A stretch of DNA of 64,000 nucleotides, from the NCBI GenBank assembly GCA_963848415.1, contig CAWKDN010000001.1, positions 744,001 through 808,000 on the forward strand, read 5' to 3'. Source of the DNA: CAVQBC01 sp963848415 (GTDB lineage: Bacteria; Actinomycetota; Thermoleophilia; Solirubrobacterales; Solirubrobacteraceae). This document shows positions 16,559-23,766 of this stretch, piece after piece (within the stretch, counting starts at the first letter, position 1; every line of letters starts with the position of its first letter). A program made the position numbers and the translations under genes. The notes beneath the pieces were generated by a model. The model was not told the DNA's origin. It saw nothing but the letters and a program-made list of their open reading frames with translations, and made no database searches.

Positions 16559-17578
16559 ATGCGCGCGCTCGTCTGGCACGGCCCTGAGCAGCTGTCGGTC
16601 GAGGACGTCGGCGAGCCGGAGGCGGTGCCCGGCGAAGTGCTGCTCGTCCCCGAGGCCGTCGGCGTGTGCGGCTCGGAGGTCGAGGGCTACCTCGGCCTGC
16701 AGGCCAACCGCACGCCCCCGCTGGTGATGGGCCACGAGCTGGCGGGGCACGTCGTTGCGGCCGGCGACGACGCGGGCGCCGGCTGGATGGGACGCCGCGC
16801 GGCGGTCAACCCGCTGATCGCCTCGCCCCGCGCGCACCCGGGCCGCGAGAACCTCGATCCGGACCGCCGGCTGATCGGCGTGCACCGCCCCGGCGGCTTC
16901 GCCGGGCTCGTCGCCGTGCCGTCCGAGCGCCTGCGCGAGCTGCCGCAGGACGCTGACGCGCGCCTCGCGGCGCTCGCCGAGCCGCTGGCCAACGGCGTCC
17001 ATGCCGCGCGCGTCGGCCGTGACGGTGCGGAGGGAGACGCCGGCACGTGCGTCGCCGTGCTCGGCGCCGGCACGATCGGCCTGATGGCCCTGCAGGCCGT
17101 CGCGGTCGGCGGCGGCGTCGCGCACGTGACCGTGCTCGAGCCGCAGGCCGAGCGCCGCGGGCTGGCTGGGACCCTCGGCGCCGGCTCGGTGTGCGCGGAC
17201 GCCGGCGAGCTGCGGGCGACCGTGCGAGACGCGTCCGGCGACGAGGGCGCGGACGTCGTGATCGACGCGGTGGGCGCCGAGGCCACCCGCCGGCTCGCGC
17301 TGGAGCTCCTGCGGCCCGGCGGCTGCGCGGTGATGCTCGGGCTCGCCACCGACACGGCGCCCGTCGACTTTCATCCGCTCGTGCGCGGCGGGCTGACCAT
17401 CCGCGGCTCCTACGCCTACACCGACGAGGAGTACGACACCGCCCTGGGCTGGCTGCTCGACGGCCGCGCCGGGCTGGCCGAGCTCGAGCCCGTGCTGCCG
17501 CTCGCCGCCGGCCCGGAGGCCTTCGCGCAGCTCGCCGCCGGCCCGGGCGCCCGCGTGAAGGTCTTCCTCGGCCCGTGA
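16559..17578 (+). CDS. Medium-chain (zinc-type) alcohol dehydrogenase
   Basis: A 339-residue MDR enzyme. The catalytic-zinc Cys (GVCGSEVEG), His (MGHELAGHV) and nearby Glu are present, followed by the Rossmann motif LGAGTIGLMALQ near 165-175. The four-Cys structural-zinc loop is missing: the segment reads ASPRAHPGRENLD. Such enzymes oxidise sugars, polyols or alcohols with NAD(P). The stop overlaps the following SDR start (GTGA), so the two dehydrogenases are cotranslated. Substrate cannot be assigned. The start ATG 16559 follows TACCGC by 7 nt. Confidence 0.85.
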   Translation: MRALVWHGPEQLSVEDVGEPEAVPGEVLLVPEAVGVCGSEVEGYLGLQANRTPPLVMGHELAGHVVAAGDDAGAGWMGRRAAVNPLIASPRAHPGRENLDPDRRLIGVHRPGGFAGLVAVPSERLRELPQDADARLAALAEPLANGVHAARVGRDGAEGDAGTCVAVLGAGTIGLMALQAVAVGGGVAHVTVLEPQAERRGLAGTLGAGSVCADAGELRATVRDASGDEGADVVIDAVGAEATRRLALELLRPGGCAVMLGLATDTAPVDFHPLVRGGLTIRGSYAYTDEEYDTALGWLLDGRAGLAELEPVLPLAAGPEAFAQLAAGPGARVKVFLGP

Positions 17579-18288
17579 GCCTCGCCGGGCGCACCGCCGT
17601 CGTCAGCGGCGCCTCGAGCGGGATCGGGCTCGCGACCGCCGAGCGGCTGCACGCGCTCGGCGCCGACGTCCACGCGCTCTCGCGCCGGGCCGACGCGACC
17701 GCGGGCGCCGAACGGCTGCACCCGCACCGCGTGGACGTCACGGACGCCGCCGCCGTGGCCGCGCTGGCGGGCGAGCTCGCGCCGGCGGGCCGCCTCGACG
17801 TCCTCGTTTGCGCAGCGGGCACGAACGTCGAGGGGCGCCGGCTCGAGCAGCTCACCCCCGCCGACTGGGCGGCGCTCGTGGAGACCAACCTGTCCGGCGT
17901 CTTCCACCTCGTGTCGGCCTGCCTGCCGGCGCTGCGGGCGGCGCAGGGCCTCGTCATCGTGGTCGGCTCGGTCTCGGGCGCGTGGCCGGACCGATCGGGC
18001 CCGGGCTACCAGGCGGCCAAGGCCGGCGCACTGGGCTTCGCGCGGGCGGCCGGGCTGGAGGAGCACGGCAGCGGCGTGCGCTTCTCGGTCGTGGCGCCGG
18101 GCATGGTCGACACGCCGCTGCTCGACCGGCGTCCCGAGCCGCCGCCCGCCGCCGAGCGCGAGCAGGCGCTGCGCCCGCAGGACGTGGCGGAGGTCTGCGC
18201 GTTCCTGGCCGGGTTGCCGGCGCGCATCCACGTGCCAGAGCTCACCGTGCTGCCGACGGCCCTGCAGGTGCTCGGGCGAACCGGGTAG
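17575..18288 (+). CDS. Short-chain dehydrogenase/reductase
   Basis: A 237-residue classical SDR: cofactor loop SGASSGIG near 10-17, LVCAAGTN (the NNAG-equivalent), catalytic Ser in VVGSVSGAW, and the YxxxK pair in GPGYQAAKAG. GTG 17575 overlaps the dehydrogenase stop by 3 nt. It likely works on the same substrate as the upstream MDR enzyme or its product (inference from coupling). Confidence 0.85.
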   Translation: MSLAGRTAVVSGASSGIGLATAERLHALGADVHALSRRADATAGAERLHPHRVDVTDAAAVAALAGELAPAGRLDVLVCAAGTNVEGRRLEQLTPADWAALVETNLSGVFHLVSACLPALRAAQGLVIVVGSVSGAWPDRSGPGYQAAKAGALGFARAAGLEEHGSGVRFSVVAPGMVDTPLLDRRPEPPPAAEREQALRPQDVAEVCAFLAGLPARIHVPELTVLPTALQVLGRTG

Positions 18289-18474
18289 GGCGCCGCCCGA
18301 GGAGCAGCTCGCCGACGACCTCGCGGCGGGGAGCTCTCACCGGCCGACGACGAACGCGCCCGGCTGGACGAGCTCACCTCTCGGGAAGTACGGCTGGCCC
18401 CCCTGGGCGGGGCCGGCCGGGTTCGGGGACACTGGGTTGCGAAAACGTACCCTCCGTCCTCCCCGCTCCCCCAG

Positions 18475-18996
18475 ATGCCTATCCGCGTGCTTCGCCCCCG
18501 CCCCGTCCTCCTCGGTGACGGCCGGCCCGTGCTGATCCGGCCGCTGCTGCCCAGCGACCGCGCCACCTACCTCGCGGCGTTCGCAGCGATGTCCGACGAG
18601 ACCCGCTTCCTGCGCTTCGCCGGCCCCAAGCCGCGACTGACGCGCACTGAGACCGACTACCTGATCGACGGCGTCGACCATCGCGACCACGAGGCCCTCG
18701 CGGCGATCGACCCGGCGACCGGTGCCGGCCTCGGCGTCGCCCGCTTCGTCCGGCTGGGGCACGACCGCGCGCGAGCGGACGTCGCGGTCGCGGTGACAGA
18801 TGCCTGGCAGGGCCTCGGGCTCGGCCCGGCGCTCGTCGAACTGCTGGCGAGCCGCGCGCGCGAGGAGGACGTGCGGCTCTTCACGGCCTCGACGCTCGGC
18901 GAGAACCGCCGCGCGCTGCGGATGCTGCGGCGCTTCGGCTTCCGCGCGGTGGGGTCGGCCGCGGGCCTGGTGGACCTCGAGGTCGCCCTGCCCTGA
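18475..18996 (+). CDS. GNAT-family N-acetyltransferase
   Basis: A 173-residue GNAT. The fold starts at LIRPLLPSDRATYLAAF, with the acetyl-CoA loop in VAVTDAWQGLGLGPALVELL (Q-x-x-G-x-G/A-like) and NRRALRMLRRFGFRAVG near the C-terminus. It resembles the GNAT domain used in actinobacterial lysine acetyltransferases (Pat type) but has no fused cNMP or CoA-ligase domain. Substrate unknown. The stop codon is 1 bp from the 3' end of the convergent tRNA-Leu. The 186-bp gap upstream holds decayed coding-like sequence but no gene I can support. Confidence 0.75.
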   Translation: MPIRVLRPRPVLLGDGRPVLIRPLLPSDRATYLAAFAAMSDETRFLRFAGPKPRLTRTETDYLIDGVDHRDHEALAAIDPATGAGLGVARFVRLGHDRARADVAVAVTDAWQGLGLGPALVELLASRAREEDVRLFTASTLGENRRALRMLRRFGFRAVGSAAGLVDLEVALP

Positions 18997-18997
18997 G

Positions 18998-19084
18998 TAC
19001 CCGGGGCGGGACTCGAACCCGCACGCTCCGCAAGGAACAGCGCCTTTTAAGGGCGCCGTGTCTGACCAGTTCCACCACCCGGGC
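18998..19084 (-). tRNA. tRNA-Leu (TAA)
   Basis: An 87-nt class II tRNA with a long variable arm. Acceptor GCCCGGG pairs with CCCGGGT (G1-U72 wobble). The anticodon loop is CTTAAAA with anticodon TAA, which reads UUA. A TAGGCT -10 hexamer lies 9 nt before the 5' end. It is the counterpart of the bldA tRNA of Streptomyces; UUA codons are rare in this window. Confidence 0.9.
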
Positions 19085-19185
19085 CTGCGCAGAAGCCTAG
19101 GGGCAAGGCGGGCGGTCGTGGCTACCCTGCTTTGGAGCAACTTCTCGGTCCCGTGCGGGTTCCACGGACGGACCGTCTCGACGCC

Positions 19186-20763
19186 ATGGAAGTCTCCGCC
19201 CTCACCCACGCCGGCTCAGCCGGTCTGCACGGACGCTCGCCGCTGCTGCGGCTGCAGTCCGACGAGCGCCTGGTCGCGCTCATCCGGCGTGGCAACCACC
19301 ACGCCTTCGAGGCGCTCGTCTCGCGCTACCAGTCGCGGCTGCTGGCCTTCTGCCGGCACATGCTCTCCTCGCGCGAGGATGCCGAGGACGTACTGCAAGA
19401 GGTCTTCGCCGCCGCCTTCAACGCGATGCTGGCCGACTCGCGCGAGATCAACGTGCGGCCGTGGCTGTACCGGATCGCCCGCAACCGGTCGCTGAACCAC
19501 CTCCGGCGCACGCAGGCGGTCGGCGTGGACTCGATGGACATCCACTTCTCCGACGGCGGGCAGACGACGGCCGACAAGGTCCACAAGCGCGAGGAGTTCC
19601 GGCTCCTGATCGCCGACGTCCAGGATCTGCCCGAGACGCAGCGGACGGCGCTGCTGCTGCGCGAGATCGACGCGCTCTCCTACGAGCAGATCGCCGAGGC
19701 GATGGAGACGACCGTCCCGTCGGTCAAATCGCTCCTGGTGCGCGCGCGCGTGTCGCTGGCCGAGGCCGCCGAGGCGCGGCTGCTGACCTGCGACGAGGTG
19801 CGCATCGAGCTCGGCGAGGTCGCCGAGGGACTCAAGCGCACGAGCGCCCCGGCGCGGCGGCACCTGCGCACCTGCGAGCGCTGCGCCGACTTCCGCAAGC
19901 AGCTGCGCCAGACCAACAAGGCGCTGGCCGCGCTGCTGCCGGTCGCGCCGCTGCTGCTGTTCAAGAAGCTCGTGCTCGCCCACCTCGGCACGACGGCCGC
20001 GGCCGGCGGCGGCTCGGCCGCCGCGGCGGGTGGCGGCGCGGCGGCCGCGAGCGGCGCGGCTGCGGCCGGCGCCGGCGCGGCGGCCCAGGCCGGGATGAGC
20101 GCGGTGGCCGCCAAGGCCGCTGCCGGGCTCGCCGCCGCCGCGATCGTCACCGTCGGCGCGGCGGAGGTCAAGCACGTCGCCGAGAAGCCGCGCACGCAGG
20201 CCGCGATCGTTGTCGCCGCCGCTCCGGCCGCCCCGGCGGCGACGCCCGAGGCGCCGGTCGCCGTGGCCTCGCGGCCGCAGCCCGTCGCCTCGCGCAAGGC
20301 CGCCTCGGCACCGGCGGTCTCCGGCGACGAGGCCGAGCCGAAGGGTTCGGAGCGGTCCGGGGATCAGAAGGCCGCCGACGAGAACAAGACCGCCGGCAAG
20401 GACGCCGAGGAGCCCACCGCGTCGGCTCCCGTCGCCCCCGCCGAGCCCGGCGCGACCCCCGAGCCGCCCAAGGAGCAGCGCGACGGCGACACGGTGACGC
20501 TGCCGACCGAGACGACCGGCACGACGCAGCCGACCGGCGGCTCGGTCGCCCCGGTCCCTGCACCGCCCGTCCCCGCCGCGACGCCGCCGGCGCCGGTCCC
20601 GACGCCCGCCGCGACGCCCGCCCCCACGCCTACTGTGACGCCGGCGCCGCAGCCGACGCCGGCGCCGATGCCTCCGCCCGCGCCGGCGCCCGACCCCACG
20701 CCGGCCCCGGCTCCCGCGCCGGAGGCCGCCCCGGCCCCCGCGCCGGCGATCGCTCCCGAGTGA
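19186..20763 (+). CDS. ECF sigma factor fused to zinc finger, membrane-like helix and proline-rich tail
   Basis: About 525 residues. Sigma region 2 (about 25-90: ALVSRYQSRLLAFCRHML, DAEDVLQEVFAAAF) and region 4 (about 135-190: LPETQRTALLLREID, YEQIAEAMETTVPSVKSLLVRAR) are complete. A zf-HC2-like motif follows (RRHLRTCERCADF), then an Ala/Gly-rich stretch with one possible membrane helix (AAGLAAAAIVTVGAA), then about 180 residues rich in Pro, Ala, Thr and Glu. Sigma-anti-sigma-like fusions suggest membrane-tethered self-control. ATG 19186 is chosen; TTG 19132 and GTG 19153 are in frame. Confidence 0.8.
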   Translation: MEVSALTHAGSAGLHGRSPLLRLQSDERLVALIRRGNHHAFEALVSRYQSRLLAFCRHMLSSREDAEDVLQEVFAAAFNAMLADSREINVRPWLYRIARNRSLNHLRRTQAVGVDSMDIHFSDGGQTTADKVHKREEFRLLIADVQDLPETQRTALLLREIDALSYEQIAEAMETTVPSVKSLLVRARVSLAEAAEARLLTCDEVRIELGEVAEGLKRTSAPARRHLRTCERCADFRKQLRQTNKALAALLPVAPLLLFKKLVLAHLGTTAAAGGGSAAAAGGGAAAASGAAAAGAGAAAQAGMSAVAAKAAAGLAAAAIVTVGAAEVKHVAEKPRTQAAIVVAAAPAAPAATPEAPVAVASRPQPVASRKAASAPAVSGDEAEPKGSERSGDQKAADENKTAGKDAEEPTASAPVAPAEPGATPEPPKEQRDGDTVTLPTETTGTTQPTGGSVAPVPAPPVPAATPPAPVPTPAATPAPTPTVTPAPQPTPAPMPPPAPAPDPTPAPAPAPEAAPAPAPAIAPE

Positions 20764-21089
20764 TCGACTTCGAGGACTTCCTCAAGGTCGACATGCGCGT
20801 CGGCCGGGTCGTCGAGGTCGAGGACTTCCCCGAAGCGCGCAAGCCCGCCTGGAAGCTGCGGGTCGACTTCGGGCCGGAGATCGGCACGAAGCGCTCGTCC
20901 GCGCAGGTCACCAACTACGCCCGCGAGGAGCTCGAGGGCCGCCGCGTCGTCGCGGTGGTCAACTTCCCGCCGCGCCAGATCGGCCCGGTGCGCTCAGAGG
21001 TCCTCGTCCTCGGCGCGAGCGACGAGCAGGGCGACATCATCCTGCTCGCGCCCGACACCGACGTTCCGCTCGGCGCCCGGATCCACTAG
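20760..21089 (+). CDS. csaA: CsaA-like tRNA-binding-domain protein
   Basis: A 109-residue single tRNA-binding (EMAP/Arc1-type) OB-fold: DFLKVDMRVGRVVEVEDFPEARKPAWKL, the RSSAQVTNY segment, and VVNFPPRQIGPVRSEVLVLG. CsaA of Bacillus acts as an export-related chaperone and binds tRNA. GTG 20760 overlaps the sigma factor stop (GTGA), so it is translationally coupled to it. Confidence 0.85.
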   Translation: MIDFEDFLKVDMRVGRVVEVEDFPEARKPAWKLRVDFGPEIGTKRSSAQVTNYAREELEGRRVVAVVNFPPRQIGPVRSEVLVLGASDEQGDIILLAPDTDVPLGARIH

Positions 21090-21096
21090 CGCCCGC

Positions 21097-21756
21097 TCAC
21101 GGCGGCTCGGTGCCGAACCGGAAGGTCCGGTAGGGCCGTTTCGTCGCGCCGACGAAGCCGACGTCGGCCGCCTTGGTCGCGCCCGCGGCCGGGGTGGCGA
21201 GCAGGACGAGCTTGGCCCCGCGGCGAGTCTCCGGCACCGGCTCGGGGAGGAGCACGACGCGCCCGTAGAGGCGGCGCTCGCCGAGGCGGGCACGGAAGAC
21301 GATCCCGTAGCCGGGGACGAGGATCACGCGCGTCTTGCCCTCTTCGACGAGCTCGAACTCGTCGAAGCGGCGGCTCAGGGCGGCGATCTCGCGGTCGGCG
21401 TAGAGCGGCAGGAAGCCGCCGACCTCGCCGTCGTAGGCCGGCAGGACGAGCGGCTCGACCGCGAAGGAGTCGCGGAAGCGGCCGTCCTGGCGGCGCACGA
21501 GCCGGACGAACTCGTCGCCCTGGGCGGGCTCGGGCGCCAGCGCGCTCGTGTAGGCGAAGTTGAACGGGATCGGCGCGCGCTGGATGAACTCGATCCCGCG
21601 GTCGGCCGGCTTGAGGACCTGGTAGGCGAGCAGCGCCACGAGGCCCGCGGCGACCACGGCGAGGACCCAGCGCAGCGGCCGCGGCACGATGCCGAGACGG
21701 GACCCGAGCACGTCGCGCAGGGTCGGGCGATAGCGATCGAGCACCAGGCCGGGCAC
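21097..21756 (-). CDS. Hypothetical single-pass membrane protein
   Basis: A 219-residue protein with one N-terminal membrane helix (WVLAVVAAGLVALLAYQVL, about 29-47) and an extracytoplasmic-looking C-terminal domain rich in beta strands (RAPIPFNFAYTSAL, VILVPGYGIVFRARL, LYGRVVLLPEP). I do not recognise the family. GTG 21756 is supported by TAGACT 10 nt upstream. Confidence 0.6.
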   Translation of the reverse strand: MPGLVLDRYRPTLRDVLGSRLGIVPRPLRWVLAVVAAGLVALLAYQVLKPADRGIEFIQRAPIPFNFAYTSALAPEPAQGDEFVRLVRRQDGRFRDSFAVEPLVLPAYDGEVGGFLPLYADREIAALSRRFDEFELVEEGKTRVILVPGYGIVFRARLGERRLYGRVVLLPEPVPETRRGAKLVLLATPAAGATKAADVGFVGATKRPYRTFRFGTEPP

Positions 21757-21780
21757 GGCCGCGTGCAGTCTAGGAGCTCG

Positions 21781-22299
21781 CTAGGGCCCGGCCTCGGCGC
21801 CGCTGATGAGCGTGCTCGAGCCGGCTGCTCCGCCGCGCATGCGGTAGCGGCCCTCGCGCAGCCCCTCGAGCTCGCGCGTCTCGGTCGCGCCGGCCGGGAC
21901 CCGCAGCACCGTGCCTTCGAGCCGCACGGTCACCGGCGCGGCCGACCGGTTGCGCACGCGCAGCTCGAGCGCCAGGAACGCCGGCACCGCCACGCTGGGC
22001 GGCTCGAGCCGCCCGCCGCGCGTGACCGTCAGGTCGACCGGCACGCGCGGCGCCTGCTCGTCGCCGGCGCCGCCCTCCTGCTCCTCCGGCGCCGGCGTGG
22101 CGGTGGGCTCCGCGTCGTCGGCGTCGGGTGGCGGCGACGGCGCGCTCGGCGCCGAGGCGGTCGGCTCCTCCGGCGTCGGGGTCGGCGTCGGCGTGACCAC
22201 GGGCGTCGCGGTGGGCGTCGCGGTCTGCGGCTCGTCTTCGCCGCCGCACCCGGCCAGCAGCAGCGCCAGCCCGGCGCACGCGGCGGCGAGCCGCGCCAT
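21781..22299 (-). CDS. Putative lipoprotein with Pro/Thr-rich linker
   Basis: A 172-residue protein with signal peptide and lipobox LLLAGCGG (Cys near 18), a long Pro/Thr/Glu-rich linker (about 22-85), and a C-terminal beta-domain of about 80 residues (VPVDLTVTRGGRLEPPSVAVP...). Function unknown. Its ATG overlaps the stop of the AsnC-like gene as TGATG, placing it last in a five-gene operon. Confidence 0.65.
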   Translation of the reverse strand: MARLAAACAGLALLLAGCGGEDEPQTATPTATPVVTPTPTPTPEEPTASAPSAPSPPPDADDAEPTATPAPEEQEGGAGDEQAPRVPVDLTVTRGGRLEPPSVAVPAFLALELRVRNRSAAPVTVRLEGTVLRVPAGATETRELEGLREGRYRMRGGAAGSSTLISGAEAGP

Positions 22300-22574
22300 C
22301 AGTTGCCGATCGAGAAGAGCGCCTCGAGGTCGTGTTGGGAGAACACCTCGAAGGCGACCATCGTGTGCGTGCGCCGGATCCCGTCGAGCTGCGCCAACCT
22401 GGCGGTCACGAGCTCGGCCAGATCGTCGGGCTCGGCCACCCGCAGGATGGCCACGTAGTCCCACTCGCCCGTCACCGAGTAGGCCTCGGCGACGCCGTCG
22501 ACGTCGGCGAGCAGGCCGCCGAGCTTGGGCATCGCCGAGCGCTCGGCCTCGATGAGCACGATGGCGTGGGTCAC
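22299..22574 (-). CDS. Lrp/AsnC-type ligand-binding (RAM) domain protein
   Basis: A 91-residue stand-alone RAM domain (beta-alpha-beta-beta-alpha-beta): THAIVLIEAERS, GVAEAYSVTGEWDYVAILRV, VTARLAQLDGIRRTHTMVAFEV. No helix-turn-helix is present, so it is the SARD type that senses amino acids or modulates partner regulators. GTG 22574 overlaps the MBL hydrolase stop (GTGA) and its stop overlaps the lipoprotein start. Confidence 0.8.
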   Translation of the reverse strand: MTHAIVLIEAERSAMPKLGGLLADVDGVAEAYSVTGEWDYVAILRVAEPDDLAELVTARLAQLDGIRRTHTMVAFEVFSQHDLEALFSIGN

Positions 22575-23257
22575 TTGACCGTGTGGGTCTGCCCCGGGTC
22601 GAGCACGACGACCTGCGAGAAGCCCGCGTTCTCGACGTCCTGCTTGAACGCCGCGGCGTCGGCCTCGATCGGCGGGAACGTGTTGTAGTGCACGGGGATG
22701 ACCTGGTCGGGCGCGACCAGCTCGACCGCGGTCACGGCGTCGAAGCGGTCCATCGTGTAGTGGCCGCCGATCGGCACGAGCGCGCAGTCCACCCGGTTGC
22801 CGCGGCGCCCGATCAGCTGTAGGTCGCCGAACAGCGCCGTGTCGCCGAGGTGGTAGACCAGCTTGTCGCCGACGTGGATGAGCAGCCCGGCCGGCACGTG
22901 CGGCGTGCCGCTCGGCGACACGGCCGTGTGCCACGCGGGCACGAGCTTGACCCAGCCCCAGTCGAAGCTCACCGTGCCGCCGAGGTTGGGGTCGAACACC
23001 TCGATCCCCTGCTCGCCGATCTCGTCGGCCAGCTCCTTGATCGCGAGCACCGGCGCGCCGGTTCTCTGGGCGATGGACACGGTGTCGCCGAGGTGGTCGG
23101 CGTGCCCGTGGGTCAGCAGGATCACGTCGGGCTCGAGCTCGTCCGGCGTCGCCGCCGCCATCGGGTTGCCGGTGAGGAAGGGATCGACCAGCACGGTCGT
23201 CCCGCCGGCACGCAGCCCGACGCAGCTCTGGCCCAGGAAGCGGATGTCGACGGCCAT
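22571..23257 (-). CDS. MBL-fold metal-dependent hydrolase (UPF0173 type)
   Basis: A 228-residue metallo-beta-lactamase-fold protein of the short UlaG-like/UPF0173 class: MAVDIRFLGQSCVGL, VDPFLTGN, THGHADHLGD (HxHxDH), GDTALFG and the final VHYNTFPPI. Two-metal hydrolase; substrate unknown. The start codon is immediately next to the left boundary of the 166-bp palindromic element. Confidence 0.85.
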   Translation of the reverse strand: MAVDIRFLGQSCVGLRAGGTTVLVDPFLTGNPMAAATPDELEPDVILLTHGHADHLGDTVSIAQRTGAPVLAIKELADEIGEQGIEVFDPNLGGTVSFDWGWVKLVPAWHTAVSPSGTPHVPAGLLIHVGDKLVYHLGDTALFGDLQLIGRRGNRVDCALVPIGGHYTMDRFDAVTAVELVAPDQVIPVHYNTFPPIEADAAAFKQDVENAGFSQVVVLDPGQTHTVK

Positions 23258-23259
23258 CA

Positions 23260-23425
23260 GATGCCTGATTCCGCGGCCGCACGGCCGACTGGTGGATGGC
23301 CCGTGGACGCTGGACGGTTCCCGGCCGAGGGGCACAGTGGTGGACCCACGGGCCCCTCCAGACGGGGGCCGGACCAGCGCCGCGGGACGCCGCCAGACGG
23401 TCGTGGGGTTGTGGAATCAGGCATC
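23260..23425. mobile_element. 166-bp palindromic MITE-like element
   Basis: Ends are perfect 13-bp inverted repeats (GATGCCTGATTCC at 23260-23272, complement at 23413-23425). Pairing continues to about 34 bp with 28 matches, and several mismatches are G opposite T, which would still pair as G-U in RNA. A second nested repeat, GGCCCGTGG (23298-23306) with CCACGGGCC (23346-23354), lies inside. TCA flanks both sides (23257-23259, 23426-23428), a 3-bp duplication. No coding capacity. Removing it would restore a TGATG stop/start overlap between the flanking genes. Confidence 0.7.
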
Positions 23426-23764
23426 TCAGCTCACTCCTTCGCTCGGGTGCTCGATCAGGTGGTGGGCCAGCTCGTAGCCGACCGCGACCCCGATGAGCAT
23501 GCTTACCCGCGTCTCCTCCGCGATGAGCGTACGGACGGCGGCGATCCGCTCCTGCGGGTCGGCGGTGCCCGCGGCGCGCAGCACCTCGGCCTGGTGGGCG
23601 GAGCCGTACCAGTCGGCCGCCTCGAGCGCCGTGTCGAGCATCTGCTGCAGCTGCGGAGCGTTGTCGGAGACCACGCGCTGGGCCTCCTCCAGCCGCTCGG
23701 GCTCGGAGAGGACCGCGACGGCGGCCTCGATCTCGGCGTCCGTGTAGGTACGGCGCTCCGGCAC
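23426..23764 (-). CDS. Hypothetical small helical protein
   Basis: A 112-residue, all-helical, soluble-looking acidic protein (TYTDAEIEAAVAVLSEPERLEEAQ..., LIAEETRVSMLIGVAVGYELAHHL). No family recognised. GTG 23764 lies 2 bp after the rhomboid stop. Its stop codon TGA is part of the duplicated trinucleotide at the right edge of the palindromic element. Confidence 0.65.
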   Translation of the reverse strand: MPERRTYTDAEIEAAVAVLSEPERLEEAQRVVSDNAPQLQQMLDTALEAADWYGSAHQAEVLRAAGTADPQERIAAVRTLIAEETRVSMLIGVAVGYELAHHLIEHPSEGVS

Positions 23765-23766
23765 GG

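Noticed and set aside
18289..18474. Coding-like sequence (EEQLADDLAAG..., PADDERARLDEL) upstream of the GNAT gene
   Set aside because: It needs a frame change, has no start codon or recognisable domain, and is too short to call a gene or pseudogene.
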